Shown here one piece after another: positions 24,369 through 37,455 of a DNA stretch of 64,000 nt; position 1 is the first letter of the stretch, and the number at the start of each line of letters is the position of its first letter. The DNA lies in NCBI GenBank assembly GCA_003864495.1, contig ML133410.1:1116001-1180000 (forward strand), read 5' to 3'. The position numbers and the translations under genes are program-made. Under the pieces are notes generated by a model. The model saw only the letters and a list, made by a program, of their open reading frames with translations. It was not told where the DNA came from and did no database searches. The stretch is from Nemopilema nomurai (Eukaryota > Cnidaria > Scyphozoa > Rhizostomeae > Rhizostomatidae).

Positions 24369-27300
24369 TCAGCTTGATAGGGCTTCTGCTCTTGTTCTGA
24401 GTTCAGTGACAATCCTCTTCAATCTGCTTGGGTCGTTGAAAAAACTGGTAAACAACGCTCTTTCTAATGCTTTCAAAGAGTCGGCAGCCAGTATCTACGG
24501 ACAGAAAATTATTTTAATTTTACCCACTGTCGAAGTCGCATTTCCAACAAAAAACAGATTTCCCACCGACAAAAATCAATAAACAGAATACGAATTGCTA
24601 ATGAGTGACGCATAAGATTGATGAATCACCACTACACTGCATGAACAAATGGAAACAAGAGATTTGCCATCCAAGGCATTTGCTTTAACAGCAACAACAA
24701 CAAATCATGAAAGACCTTGATATAAAATACAGTAAAACAACAAGGAAATATGGCCAAAAGAATGGTGATTAAGTAATGCACACAGTTGGCAGTTAAAAAT
24801 ATTTGGAAATGAAAGAAGCAAACCTTCTTTTTGCTGTCAATTTCCGATATTGCGCTTTTGACGGATTTTTCAATTGTTTTAAGAACATCATCAATTTTTG
24901 ATATTTTCTCTAACACTTCCTGCAAAAGCATCAAAAGTTCGTTCTAGAAGGAGGCAATTTTAAAAGTTCGTGCTTGAAAGATTGTAGATCTTCCAACATT
25001 AGACACCATTGCTTCACTATCAAATGCTCTGAGATTGATGTGATAAATCACTAAATCACTAAACGAATCAATTCATCAGAAGGCTCTCTTTAAATTTCGA
25101 TATAACGTCTCTTGATAAAATCAGTTGAACATTCAATGTTGATTGGGAGACTCGTGTAGTTTCGAGAAACTCTAAAGCATGGATTCGATCGTTCTTAACA
25201 AATATCATTGATACTCTGATCTGATCACCACAAATCAAATCTGTGTGATTGGGTACTGATCAATCAAGGCACTGATCAGATGCTTGGTGGTGCAAATCCT
25301 CGAGTCAAAAACAGGAGCAATCAACGCAAAAAATACCTGCTGTGTGTCTCCGTGTCCCCCGTCCCCATTATTTCCAAACAGAAGCGACGTGCAATCTTCA
25401 AGCTGCCGTTTGCTGCAAAGAAGTATCAAATCCTCAATTTGAATATAAACCTCTTTGGAGGAAAAGAGGGGGGGGGCTTTTGAGTGATTCATGCATGAGT
25501 GAGAATGATCGGAGATATCTGGTTTGCACGAAAAAAGGACGATGGTACAATGAAAAAATATCCGACTGTTTAGAAACACATTTCGAAAAATTATCTACGT
25601 CCAATTTTTCAATTACAATGCAAAAGATCTAAATAGCATCATTTGAAGTGTTCCTTGTGCCAAAATTTCGCCATTTCCACGTCTACTTAGAAAGACCAAC
25701 ACTAAGATTCTACCTTTTTTTTGCCCCTGCATTGGCAGCTATTGCAATGGGTAATTTAGGTACATCTTTGGAACACGTTATTACTCACACAAGCTCCAAA
25801 GGTTCGATTTGTGGATCTGAATCATCATCATTGGGTTGGCCCTTAACCGTGGATAGTGCATCATTGAAGTTGTCTTGCAGCATCGCGTAAGTCACGAACG
25901 GCCTTTTCTCAATCTCCTGATCATTTGCTTCTGAAAATGAAAAGATCTAACCACCATGACAGAAAGCACCCGAACGGTTTATGCAGAAAAAGCAATCTTT
26001 GTGATGTCATTATGAAAATGAAAAAGTTCCAACGATATCCGACATCGTTTACAATCATGCAAAAACTATTAGCGTATTCGTCCCAGTTGTTTATACAAAT
26101 ATCAGCCCATTATTATAGGGAAAATGTGTAGGATTCAGATGTAGAAAAACAAAAAAAAATGAAAAGCCGTGTAGCAATATACAAAAGACGTTTGGGAAAA
26201 TCGTCAGCACATGTAGTCACAAAGTATCTCGACGCATTGAGTATATGGCAAGCGGTTCATTATCAAGCGATGCAGACTACTAGGTGCCTATTCATCGCTT
26301 AAATACCCACCGAAGAGCTTGAAGAGGTTCTGCATGAAGTAGTCACGTGAGTCAATAGTTTCTCTTATTGGCTTATTTTCCACGTGTTGTTGCATCAAAA
26401 CCTGTTGGTTTGTCAAGGAATAATGAGAACCAGGCACATTCCTTGGGAACCTCCTGAGAGACTCGAGACAAATTAAATGGATTGCAAAACAATTGAAAGA
26501 AGGAAATAAGCAGATATTCCCACTCCTATGGGAACCAGAATGAAATAAGCAGCGTATGATAACGAAAGAAAAACTACATGACTATTTGAAAAACATTTTA
26601 ACGATGCTTCAAACTACCACATTAAAATTTTCTAGCGTTTGCTAACTGGTTTTCACTATTTGTTTAAAGTTTTCAGATGCTTTTACAAAAGCTACAACAG
26701 TGAAAAGTGGAAAAGTTATGGTAGAGACATTTGCTTCAAACGCTATCTTTGGTTTCTATAACAGGAGCTGTCAAATTTCCTGTGGATTCTTGAAAGAATA
26801 CACAAGAAAAGTCCACCGACTTTTTAATCAACATTGAAAAAAGGATACGAGCCTCTTCCCCAGTGCGTCGGAGTCATTTTTCAAAATACTTTTAGCTGTT
26901 GAAAGCAAATTGTAAGTCTCTCTGTGAGACCTGGCCTCCATTTCGTACAGCATGGACAAAAACTCATAGCGTGAATTCTGCATTAGCAGCTGATCGATAA
27001 CCTTGGATCGAAACAGAACATTGGTCAGAACAGTCAGTACAGTAAGAAAAGTAACACGTTGGTTGATGTTCATGAGAGAATATTATGAACTAGTAGATAC
27101 TTGGAAACAGTAGACACCAGCTGTCTAGGTCACATCAGCACACAGATAAATTAAGATCGAGAAAGAATGAAAAGACAATTTACCGCATCTTGCTTTGAAA
27201 TGAAATAATCCTGCCTAGCAATCTTTAAATCGAAATTTCCGCTTAGTATTTTTGCAGTCTGAAATTCACTCATCTCCTTAACGAGTGACGTCAGATCCTC

Positions 27301-30300
27301 CTCGAAAAGCCTTCGCAGCTCCCGATTCCTTTCTTCGCATTTCTTCTGAAGACGAGCGATGTCTGTGCTGAAAGAAGTGTAATGAAAATAGCAAGACAAA
27401 ACACAGTAGCCGGTAGGGAAGAAATCAAGCCAATCACGAGGTCTTCATGACAATAGGCTGTGGAATTTTAATGCGGGAGTTGTACTGCGATTCACAATTA
27501 AAGGAAAATGTTCATTTAATAAAGACATTGACAACAGGACGTTCTTTGATTAATGAAAAAATAACTGAGTACAAAAATGTAGAAGAACAAAGAATTAAAG
27601 CATTAAAACCTCAGTGTGGCATTGTCACTAGAGACTGGACCAGATGGGATTTTTGACATGATGTCTTCAGTTTTGTAAAGACACGCTTGAAGTCGACGAA
27701 GATTACATAGACTTCCTAGATGAATCATCTGACTATTGAGATATCTAGAGAATAAATATCAAGTTATTAGCAGGGCATATTAGAAGCAAAACACAATACC
27801 ATGACCTGTCGCATCAAATCAGACTATCCAAATGCATAAAGCTGACACAGTCAAGTAAGAAATATCTAGGACCTCAAGCTACCTTTGGAGAGAAGGATTT
27901 ATAGCCCTAAAAATTAATGCCACTCTTAAGAACCTTCCCCCTTAACGCTTGAAACATATAGGCTGTTTAAATGACATTGAATCATTAAAATGATTGTGTC
28001 ATTGAATCAATGACCAAGTTCTACTTAAGTGACTCCTTTTGGCTGATATATGTACTCGTCCACCGATCCAAAAATATAATTGTTGCATTTACTTACACAG
28101 ACTGGAGTCTCTTGAGTTCAGCACATTTGGATTGGAGCGCTTCGCCAGATTCACCTGGAAAAAAGCAATAACTTAGCGGCGCAGATCACAGAACGAAAAA
28201 TTCTCATGCGTTTCAGTATTGTCAAGTGAAATCAGGTAAGATGAATGCAGTCCTTTAATAGTTCACTCATACAGTCTTATTCGTGTCGGGAAGTAAAGAT
28301 AATTGCACCTTTCCTTCACAGGAGCGCAAATTGATTTCCGTGAAAATCTATCATCAGATATCATTGATACCATAAAATTTTAAAAATTGTTTATGAAAAT
28401 TACTCAAAATACAACGTCGTTGTGATGTCACTGCATGTGCAGGCTGGGATATGTACATCCACAGTGCGCGCGAACAGATTCATTGTCTCAGATAACCTCA
28501 ATGCTCGTCGTCTTCAACTGACCGAATGCTTACTTGTCTAGCTGACTATGCACCCTATGGTAGCTCAGTCTCTGACACACACTGAGCATTCACAACAAAA
28601 GAAACAATGCCTTGCTGAAAATGCACACTTCTCTAGCCTTTCTCTGCGCGATGAGAAGAAAATCCACGACCTGTACTCAGCTTCACGTCTCAAAATTCCC
28701 ATTGTAGAAAGATAAAATCATCGGAATTTTTCCCAGTTGTCATTTTTGGAAAGCAGAATTCGAGAATTCCGATTTTCAGTATAATGTAGAAAAGTCATGG
28801 TTGACATTTCGGTAGATTTATTTGATGTAATACACCATTTCTGTCAATCATGACCACGTACAAATAATCCTGTAATTCAAATTACCACTGAAAGGCGAAA
28901 ATCTTTACCTTTAATGAGGACTAATTCTGGCTTGCTGACTTCCAATATTTCGTAACGAAGGTTGTCTTTGGCCCCTGCCATATCAGCTATTCCCTATGAA
29001 CAAAAATTAGCACAAGTAACTCGAGAGAAAAGTAACTTTTTCGACTTGAAAATATCTGGTGCACAGGTGGACGAATTCAAAAGATACGGTTCACAGGAAA
29101 GGTGATACATACTTCAAAGAATTGTCGCCTTGTATAATTGGTCAAAGAGCTTGTAAACTTTTCTTCTTCTTTAAAGTACTCTTCGGGAGTAACCCTTGAT
29201 GGGAACAACGCAACATCTGAAACAATAAAGAAGTATACCACAAAACTATGAACTAGAACATTGCATAAATGATAAAAATCGAATATCCCATTGTGCTAGA
29301 GAAGGATACTAATGTGAATAAAAAAGGCATTCTGATCATTAAAAATGTGGAAAAACATGATCATTTGTTGATTGGTGTGTTAATTTGTCTGTTTATGAAA
29401 ATTGCAGCATTTAGAGAATAAACCAGACTATTCAAATGCAGTCTGAAAAAAGTTGCTATCAAAGCCTTGAGTTTGCAAAGTTCCTGGGCATCCCCAAGAT
29501 GGCTGTTTAATGTCTTGGATATTTGTTTCATATTTTTTTATCACTTGACGAAACAATAAGGTATAATGGTGTGGCATCTGTGAAAGTTGCTTTGATCACA
29601 TGAAGTCACTTTAATGTCACATGATCCACAAACACAAATTATTATCATTGCTTACCATGAGATGGAGTTTCTCCATGCATCTCAGTAGTCTGGTAGATCT
29701 TTTGATTCAAGCCTTCAAGCTTTTTTACCATCTATGGAAATGTGAAGCCACCATGAAAATTACATTGATTGAAAAGCAGGAAAAAGATGTTTGTTGAAAC
29801 ATTAGTCATTCCTCAATTGAATCCTAATAACTGCTATATAACCTATGCTTCAAGTTTTTCAGAGATGTTGGCAAAGCATTAAATTGTATCATAGAACATT
29901 GATAACTAGCAAATCAAATAATACATCTTGCAAATATTGTAGATAAATACCCAACAAGTCTAATTAACATGGAGATGACAAAGAAAATAAAATGAATAAG
30001 ACCTACAGCAATAAACTTGATAAATATTTGTAAAACCAGTTTTAATTAAAACAAAAAGGTTAAACATTTTACACCTTTGCCAGTAGTTTATTGATGTCTG
30101 GACTTTTGCTGATTTGCCAAAAAGGCAATAAGTTAATTAAAACAAAAATACTCGAGACAGCATAATCAGGCAAATGACAATAATTGTTTAATGCTTTTCT
30201 TTGAAATCCTTTTGATGTTTGGTATTTTAACTTTCAAAGAAAGCCCAATTCTAACATAGTTTCCATTATTTATCACAAAGTATATAGTCTTTACACCCAA

Positions 30301-30789
30301 TCATTGTCCCATTTCTGACTAAAAAAGATTGCACAAGCATCAGTTAATAGCTACCTCTTCAGTCTTAGCCAAAGCCTGATTGCTAGTGCTACTGTACAAA
30401 TCTTTTGCATCTTGCAACTGGGTATCCAGCTGTAATGATGTCTCAAGCAAGCCCTCAAGAACTGCACTGTTGACATGTGGAAATGAAAAAGTGCACACTG
30501 TAATTAAGTGGAATGGTGAAATACAGACAACTATCAGTTAATAAAACCTGTTTAAATCTGATTCTACACAGAATATTTCATGATGTATAGGAAGCATTAG
30601 ATTGAATTCTAAGAAACATTTCACTAAATCCCTCAAGCTAATAGACATTCAAACAGACCAATGTCTTAAATAAATTTAACAGTTAGTTTTGCTCAAATGA
30701 TTTACCTCAGTGTCTTTTTTCTTTGCAAAAGTTGTTTGAGCTTCCTAGTCAATCTCTGACTTGACTCTTGGGCAGAATCCAATTCTGAC
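24369..30789 (-). CDS. HAUS3: HAUS augmin-like complex subunit 3 (N-terminal part not found)
   Basis: Subunit of augmin, which recruits gamma-tubulin to spindle microtubules for branching nucleation. Minus-strand exons, in reading order: 30706-30789, 30355-30466, 29656-29731, 29113-29216, 28909-28993, 28097-28154, 27629 (or 27641)-27744, 27184-27362, 26849-27001, 26311-26401, 25789 (or 25791)-25930, 25337-25450, 24824-24919, 24369-24494. Phases agree through the chain apart from the two alternative donors. Recognition rests on LSGNFDLKIARQDYFISKQD followed by LLMQNSRYEFLSMLYEMEAR, on TPEEYFKEEEKF with YTRRQFFEGI, on ETIDSRDYF, and on the C-terminal FFNDPSRLKRIVTEL, each matching vertebrate HAUS3 in the same order. 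The protein is largely coiled coil. About 130 N-terminal residues present in vertebrate HAUS3 are not found; the first recognised exon starts in mid-codon. Confidence 0.9.
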
Positions 30790-31785
30790 CTATATACACA
30801 AAAGCCCACATATAACTTAAAGCTAAATGAAGCATGGCATTGAAATTGATGGATGGCTCAGAAATATTTTTATACAAAATGATATTCATTGAATAACTCA
30901 TCAAAACTCTGGCTTTCAAAAATTCTATCGTCTCTTCAAAACAAAGATAACCTTAGAATTCCAAAGCTGGTTTCCATGTTTGCTGTTTTGTAAAATATTT
31001 TTCTTTTTCTTGCTGACTATTAGATACATTTCCTTATGTTTACTCGTTTGGGCTATACCTCACACAAGGACCTGCATAAGATCAAGCATTTTTGCTGTAG
31101 ATCTTTGGCATTCCATATACTTTAGAAATCTGAATTTTTACCTTTGCACTTCACCTATTTCTGTTCTTCTAGGTAGCATGTTGGTTCTATCTCAGCTGAT
31201 GGCATTCAAAAATCTAAGCAAAATAAAAAAGATTCGATATGTATAGAGAAAATGGCAAAACGCAGAACAATAAAAAATTCAAAGATTCAAGCTCTCTTTT
31301 ATATGGACAAAAGCACTGTAGGCAAACCATTATGGGGGAGTAAAATCAACGAAATAGAAGTAGAAACAAGATTGCAACCTTTTCATCATTCCAATGCAAA
31401 ACCTGTTTATTTAATCTTTGTGAAAGCAAAATCATTGGCTATGAACATGATGATGCATCTCTTCCAAATCCCCAGTGGATTCTTAGCCCTTAGGCCCTGT
31501 TCCATTACCTTTCAGTGTATTTACAAAATACAAAACCTCGACTACAAGGGATTAAAACGTGAAATGATGGTTCTGAAGAACTGACAGCAAGACAGTAGCT
31601 TTCGTTGGCTAAAAAGGTGTTTGAAGATGATTCACAAAGAATTTAGACCGTTAAGCCAAGTATATTTGTAAAGGTGATCGTGAAAAAGTTCTAAAAAGAC
31701 AATTTCAATCATTTTTCACCATTTTTAAATATATCAGTTATCAAAAGGTTTAGAATTGTTTGCCATAAAAGAAGGTAAAACATAC

Positions 31786-31880
31786 CTTTTCAAAATTTCA
31801 AAATATCAATTCGCCACCAACGTAGGCCATTTGTTGTATTGTTGTTGGAAACTCGCGCCAAAACAAGCCTCGTTTCACAT
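31786..31880 (-). promoter_or_regulatory. Probable HAUS3 first non-coding exon and promoter with an E2F-type site
   Basis: On the minus strand an AAAAG|GTATGT donor ends at 31786, and the sequence before it has stops in all three frames, so it would be a 5' UTR exon. At 31853-31863 the minus strand reads TTTTGGCGCGA, a good E2F consensus, next to a YY1-like ATGGCC. E2F control is typical of mitotic genes, which fits HAUS3. The link to the coding exons about 1 kb away is inferred from orientation and position only. Confidence 0.4.
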
Positions 31881-34630
31881 TTACTCTAAAAGAGGCCAAG
31901 GTTTTGCTTAGTATTTCGTTAACATGTTACCTATCTATGTGTTTAGCAGTATAATTAACTGGATAAATATGAAAAATCTTATGTTCTACATGTTGTGTCG
32001 AATTACTTTTGTACCAAATCGATCGTGCTTTTGAAGGCACCCGAGGATCTGTGCTTTTTGTTCCCTTATTTACGGATTAAAAATGTTCCTCAAAGCTCCT
32101 AAAAAATGTTGGTTTAATCCCTATTTCCTTAAACATACTTCTTTATACTCCAATATTTCCTATAATTTAAACTTCAAGCTCTCAATTCCCCATTACTCAT
32201 GGGAGGTTCTCGCTGTTCTCATTCTAATATTTTCTAAAAGTTTCTATCTTGCTAAGATTTTCCACTTCCCTTCTCAAATGAAACTTATTTCATGTCAAGG
32301 CTGACTTTTTGTTTGTAGAATGTGCGAATCTTGTACAAAGGGAACGATATCTGTACCTGTAGCTACTTTTGTACCCTGTAATGAAGTTTTACAATCTTAC
32401 AATTTATACAGTCGAAATCTATGTAGAATGCAATACCTCACTACAATAGGGCATGAATTATTCATAGTTAACAAGATCTATAAGGACAGTGCAATTAAAT
32501 TAGGCTACTGAATGTAAGGATCTGAAAAGTTGTAATGTGTGTAGCCATATTTGTAATGTGTGTAGCTTTAGAAATGTCTTTTGTTGACTTTCTCAACCAC
32601 GACATTAGACAGCTAGAATGGTCCCCTTTCAGTCTAGAGAAGGCTAGTAGCTATACTTTCATCATATTTCATCATAGGATTTTATAGCACATCTAATTAC
32701 AAAAGCAGTCTGACTTGCAAATAGCTAAATTTCAAAGTTACCCCAATAATTCTCAGCCTAAAGACAATGCCTTAAAGACACTTCTTGAATTTTCTTTCTA
32801 ATCTTTTTAATGGAGCATGATTTAGTTAGATTCAATATTGACTAGATTCAATTTTCTATCGCATCATTCTAGCTAATTAAGCTGTTTTACTTATTTTATA
32901 TCTAGCCTTACTTTAACAAGTTTGCCTGCTAAACCAAATGCTGGATTGGACATCATTCTAGCTTTGATTTCGTTGCAAGCTAATTTGCGAGCTTTAGCAA
33001 AGTAGACAAACTATAACTTTAATGGATACTTCTTAGGATGAGAATATTTCATAGTGAGGTCATTGAATTGCAACATGCAATTCGACAGCAAATCCTTACA
33101 TTTTGTACTTTGGTGCTAGTCTTGAGCACTTTTGAATGCAAAAATTGAGTTAATGATTCATAATTGTCACCCATGGCTAGCTTTTGAGCGTAAAACAGCA
33201 GCACAAATTGATGAATGCTTGGTATAGAGCCTGCTTACAGCGAGCTTGAGCCAATGGAAGCCTCTTAGTCCCCTGCGTTGTGTGACTCTGAAGAATGTAC
33301 ATTCCTTCAAATTTTGGTACAGAATTGTGCATATACTTTTTCATGGAGCCGCGCTTTAGTGATATTTGAGAAACTATACAATATGGACAGCATTAACTTT
33401 ACTATGTATCTCATCATTTCGTTTCATAATCCTCTATCCATGGCTGTTCAACACACATTGAATGATTTTTTCCTTCCAAACTACCCATTGTCTAGACGTG
33501 TTTGGCCTGCGCTGATTAAAACCATTAGCCTTAAACAAATTCATGTGGGAAGTGCTGTGGAAACTAGCAGGAAATCATATTGTTTGAAGAAGAAATTTGC
33601 ACGTTTTTTCGACAATTGCTTCTGTTTATCGCAAAATTAGATAAAAAGCTGTTATTCTGCCGGTGATTTTTCTCGCTTTAACTAAAGATAACCAGTGCTA
33701 AAACAATATTTCACTTCCCACATGTTCATTGATTCACAACAGTTGAAACAGTATCTAATTTCCCACAACAACTGATTCAACACGCTGGATATCTCATTAC
33801 TCCTTATTATCTTTAACTCACCTTTTGTCACAAGGATTATTTTTTCCTTTTATTGGTTGTGGATTTGTGACACTCAGATAATCAGTGCATCGTTAGCTTT
33901 GCAAAAGTGGTAGGAAAAAGTGCCAATTTGCCTTATGATGCTGAATTCGGTGGCATGGATTGCAGAACTGGTAGCAAAAAAACTGTCAAAGCTTTACCTT
34001 GCAAACGAAGTATTGTTTTTCAGGAAGCAAAAAAATATGGTGACTGAACAATCAGGTTCTTGTTCTGGTAGATAGAGCGAATAGGATCCTCTCATTAGCA
34101 AAGCCTTCGTGTTGCTAAGAGCTTTTCATTAGAGACATTGGAATGTAAAATCCAAGAGGTTATCTGTCACAGCATCGGGAACCATGCAGTTTAAGTGTCT
34201 AGTACCACTTATAGCCGACTTTAATGACTACACGATGAATAACTTCAAGCATATACAATGTTTCCATGTTAACGGTGAATTGAATTAAGAAGGAAAATCA
34301 CTGACTGCAAAAGAGATTGGTGGAAGATTGATTAGCCCTGTCACAACAATCTTTGCTGCAGTCGTATTCTCTTAAAAGAACTTGACAACAGAGGCAGAAC
34401 ACAGTAGGATAGTAAGCAAGAAGAAATTTATTCTTTTTAAGGGTGTTAAACTGATTGTCAATGCAATAAGTGCGTGGTGCATTGCAATTGAAAGTCTTTA
34501 GCCGTGACATATGCTGCAATAACACCAAAAATGTTTAGAGCAATTGCAAGCTAAGAAATAAAATTCATCCACTAGGATTTCGAAACTTGATTCGGTTTAC
34601 TACCTTCGATGACGTAAAATTGAGAATATC
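31881..34630. other. Intergenic, AT-rich; no supported gene
   Basis: Lies between the probable HAUS3 promoter and the 3' end of the receptor gene. The longest open frame, on the plus strand at 33278-33640, has no recognisable domain, no splice context and ordinary AT-rich codon content, so I do not call it. The missing HAUS3 N-terminal exons could also lie here if the proposed first exon is wrong, but I did not find them. Confidence 0.45.
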
Positions 34631-34642
34631 ACCCACTACACA

Positions 34643-34664
34643 TTTATTCATTTTTACATTTATT
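34643..34664 (-). terminator. Two polyadenylation signals of the GPCR gene
   Basis: AATAAA on the minus strand at 34643-34648 and 34659-34664, about 240 bases after the receptor's stop codon. Position and strand fit the 3' end of this intronless gene. Confidence 0.5.
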
Positions 34665-34904
34665 CAAACCATAATTTAAGCGAAATACTCTTTGCGAATG
34701 GTGGTGAAAATAAATATCTTTATCAAAATTTGAAAGACCGATGATCTGAATATCTGAGTGGAGATTCTTTTTGAGATGCCATTTTTTCATGAGTAGAAAT
34801 AGCCTCCGCCTGCAAGTGTTTTGGGAAGCGATATCCCAGTCTTTGGCAGGGCAAAGAATCCAGAGGGAACGAGTTGTTTTGAGCATTCGCGTTGATTGTT
34901 GAGA

Positions 34905-35978
34905 TTAACATGGCCCCTCCATGACCCTGAGTCTGGCCATTGAAGGAGAGCCTGCCCTGGCCTCTTCCCTTGACTCGGGCCCGCTCATCAAGCCCCTGGT
35001 AGTGAAGGACGCCATGGTGGCGCTGGTTGACCCCTGCCGGGACTTGAACTCCGACAAGAGAGACCTCTGTGACATCATCCTCGATACCCGTTTCCTTGCT
35101 GCCGTGCGAATGCCAGTGTTCTGCAGGCAATAGATGATGGGCGCCGCAAGGCCGTCTATCATTGTCAGAAACTTCATTGCATAGTTCAGCTTCTTCTCTT
35201 CTTCCGAGTCCTTGAATGTAGGGCTGAAGCACTGCGGGCAGAGGCTCTTGGTCAGGTAATACCCAAAAGACGGCCCCCAGCAGATGATGTAGCTGATCGA
35301 TATCAGAATGGCCACCTTGACAGCCGCGAGTTCCAGCTTGACCAGCAACTTTCTGCTTCTCTTCCGCGCCGACGATTTGGCTTCTTTCGCCTGGCGAGTG
35401 CGCATGATATCACGATGCTTGATGAACGCGTGGGATTTGTGGCATATGAAGCAATAAAGGATGATTATTATTATGAAAGGCAGCCCTGTGTTGACAAAGA
35501 GCATCAGGATGGTCCAGAGCTTGCTGGGGATGTAGTAGCATTTTTCACTTGCACGAGCGAATGGTATTGAACACAGACCGAGGGCGTAGGCCCAGGAAAA
35601 GGCTATCACTCGCAGCACAATCGACCGCGTTGCCTTAACGCGGTACTCCAAAGGGCGGTAAATAGCGACGAATCTGTCCACCGACAAAATCAGAACGGTG
35701 ATGCACGACACGTAGTTGGTTAGGAGGTACGTGAATCGAAATGAGGTGCACACAAACGCGTCCGCCGTTTGGTCCGCTATCTCCCAGCGTTTGGCCGTGT
35801 AGAGTGGTATCACGAATACTCCCTGGAGAATGTGGGCAACGAGAAGGCTCGTTATCAAGAGAGTGGACGCACGCACTTCTCGGCCGCTCATGAGAATCAA
35901 TACGAGGCACACGCAATTGATGCTGATGACAGCAACGGCAAGAATGACGAGACAGGCAATGACCGCCACGTCCGCCAT
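34905..35978 (-). CDS. Rhodopsin-like (class A) GPCR, single exon, orphan
   Basis: A 357-residue seven-helix receptor of the plasma membrane, encoded without introns. Helices in order: VAVIACLVILAVAVISI (TM1), STLLITSLLVAHILQGVFV (TM2), TYLLTNYVSCITVLILSVDRF (TM3, DRF in place of DRY), VLRVIAFSWAYALGLCSI (TM4), LFVNTGLPFIIIIILYCFI (TM5), AILISISYIICWGPSFGYYL (TM6, with the CWxP motif) and FLTMIDGLAAPIIYCL (TM7, APIIY where NPxxY is usual). Cysteines before TM3 (FVCTSF) and in loop 2 (SEKCYY) can form the family disulfide. The long third intracellular loop is rich in Lys and Arg, and the tail has many Ser. The start ATG has a good context (acaATGg) and an extremely short N-terminus, as in amine- or lipid-type receptors. 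The ligand cannot be named from this sequence. Confidence 0.9.
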   Translation of the reverse strand: MADVAVIACLVILAVAVISINCVCLVLILMSGREVRASTLLITSLLVAHILQGVFVIPLYTAKRWEIADQTADAFVCTSFRFTYLLTNYVSCITVLILSVDRFVAIYRPLEYRVKATRSIVLRVIAFSWAYALGLCSIPFARASEKCYYIPSKLWTILMLFVNTGLPFIIIIILYCFICHKSHAFIKHRDIMRTRQAKEAKSSARKRSRKLLVKLELAAVKVAILISISYIICWGPSFGYYLTKSLCPQCFSPTFKDSEEEKKLNYAMKFLTMIDGLAAPIIYCLQNTGIRTAARKRVSRMMSQRSLLSEFKSRQGSTSATMASFTTRGLMSGPESREEARAGSPSMARLRVMEGPC

Positions 35979-35992
35979 TGTGTCGCCCCTTC

Positions 35993-36172
35993 TCTAGGTG
36001 CCACCTCCTCTAGGTGCCACTTCCTTTGGTGCCACCTCCTAGGTGCCACTTTCCTTTGGTGCCACTTCCTCTAGGTGCCACCTCCTCTAGGTGACACTTA
36101 CTTTGGTGCCACTTCCTTTGGTGTCACTTCCTTTGGTGCCACTTCCTTTGGTGCCACTTTCTCTAGGTTTCA
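35993..36172. repeat. Minisatellite GGTGCCACTTCCTTT / GGTGCCACCTCCTCTA, 15-17 bp units
   Basis: About 180 bases of degenerate tandem units with a GGTGCCAC core, starting 15 bases upstream of the GPCR start codon. It therefore occupies the 5' UTR or core promoter of that gene. Plus-strand open frames through it are repeat artefacts. Confidence 0.9.
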
Positions 36173-37455
36173 CTACAGCAAAATGTCACTAGGTTTCACT
36201 AGGCTTCCTCTTCCAAACCAACCTCTTGACGACAGTGGCTCGAAAGTGAGTTGCCCCTTCAGTGCTGTTATGATTCGGTGTTGCTTTAGGGATTTCCAGT
36301 TGAATTCTTTTTGTCCAACTCGGTCGCTCATTGGTCAGACTGCAGTCTAGGAAAAGAGCAATGCAACCAAATTAAACTTCGGCTTGATTCATGAGCCAAC
36401 ACAGTATAATTTAAAATAAACAATTCCTGAAGCCATGGATAAACGAAAGAAGGCTGGAATGACAGTTTCAAGCTGTTTAAACAATACAACTACAAGGGCG
36501 GACGAAGGCAGAATCGTGTGAATATGCAAAGCCAAGAGAAGGGACCTTCGTGGCCCTTTCACCCGTTTAGTCAGTAAATTAAGTTGCCGTTGTTGAAACA
36601 CGTGTTAATCACAAGGAAAAGCCTCACAGGCTGCAAAAGACAACCATTCAACAAGGGTAGGCAAAGTCACTTTCCCAAGTCGAAATGATTTCATTTATGG
36701 CAACTGAACACCCAACAATATTTGCTAAAACTTTCTGTACTGTACCGTAGAGAGCTATCAGTTTCCAGGTCAATGGCCTCTGAATATACATCCTAAAGAC
36801 CTTGATTTCTCTAGACCTCTCGTTAGGTGGGTTTAAGAAGTTTGCGGATTAATAACAAGTGCGTTTGATAAGGGCTGTCAAATCCTCGAACAAATTCTCA
36901 TTAAAATGACATTTCAGGTCAAGTATATTCTACGACAAGCGGCCACGATGCTTTGAGCGGTGCCTAATGTTCACATTGAGCTTGGAATCATAGAGGCAAC
37001 ATAGTACCATCCCGCTCTACATGAGGTAGATGTATAGCATGCATGCTTTGGAAATGCCTACTTGTTAGAGATAACATCGTTAGATTCCCTTTCGTCTCGA
37101 ACATTTTCAAGAAAAAGGCACATAGCACATAGAATTAGGCTAATAAGCACTAAAAGTTGAAAAACGATGTGCGGAAGAAACAATGAGTGATTCTTGAAAG
37201 CAGCCATTTTCTTAATGATTTGTCCGCTGTTGCATGTTTTATACCCGTAAATGCAAGGATAATGGCGTATTTTGACTCAATCCCGGGCATTAAAGACGAA
37301 TATGTAATGGCCAATAAATTTCAATCTCTAGTAAGGTTCATTGAAAACTTTCCGCTGGATTGAAACCTGCCACGTAATAGACCTCTTATCACAAACGGAT
37401 ACTTGTTAACGTCGCTATTTCCGTTGCTCGGCCATGCGGGAGGCTTCGGGAACGC

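Noticed and set aside
28555..28590. Sequence resembling a tRNA D-arm (GGTAGCTCAGTC)
   Set aside because: No matching acceptor stem, anticodon arm or T-arm follows.
33278..33640. 120-residue plus-strand open frame
   Set aside because: No recognisable domain, no splice partners and codon content like the surrounding AT-rich DNA.
34723..36074. Frames overlapping the GPCR on both strands
   Set aside because: They overlap all seven helices of a clearly recognised receptor and have no features of their own.
36075..36350. Phe/Gly/Ala/Thr-Ser plus-strand frame
   Set aside because: Half of it is translation of the GGTGCCAC minisatellite.
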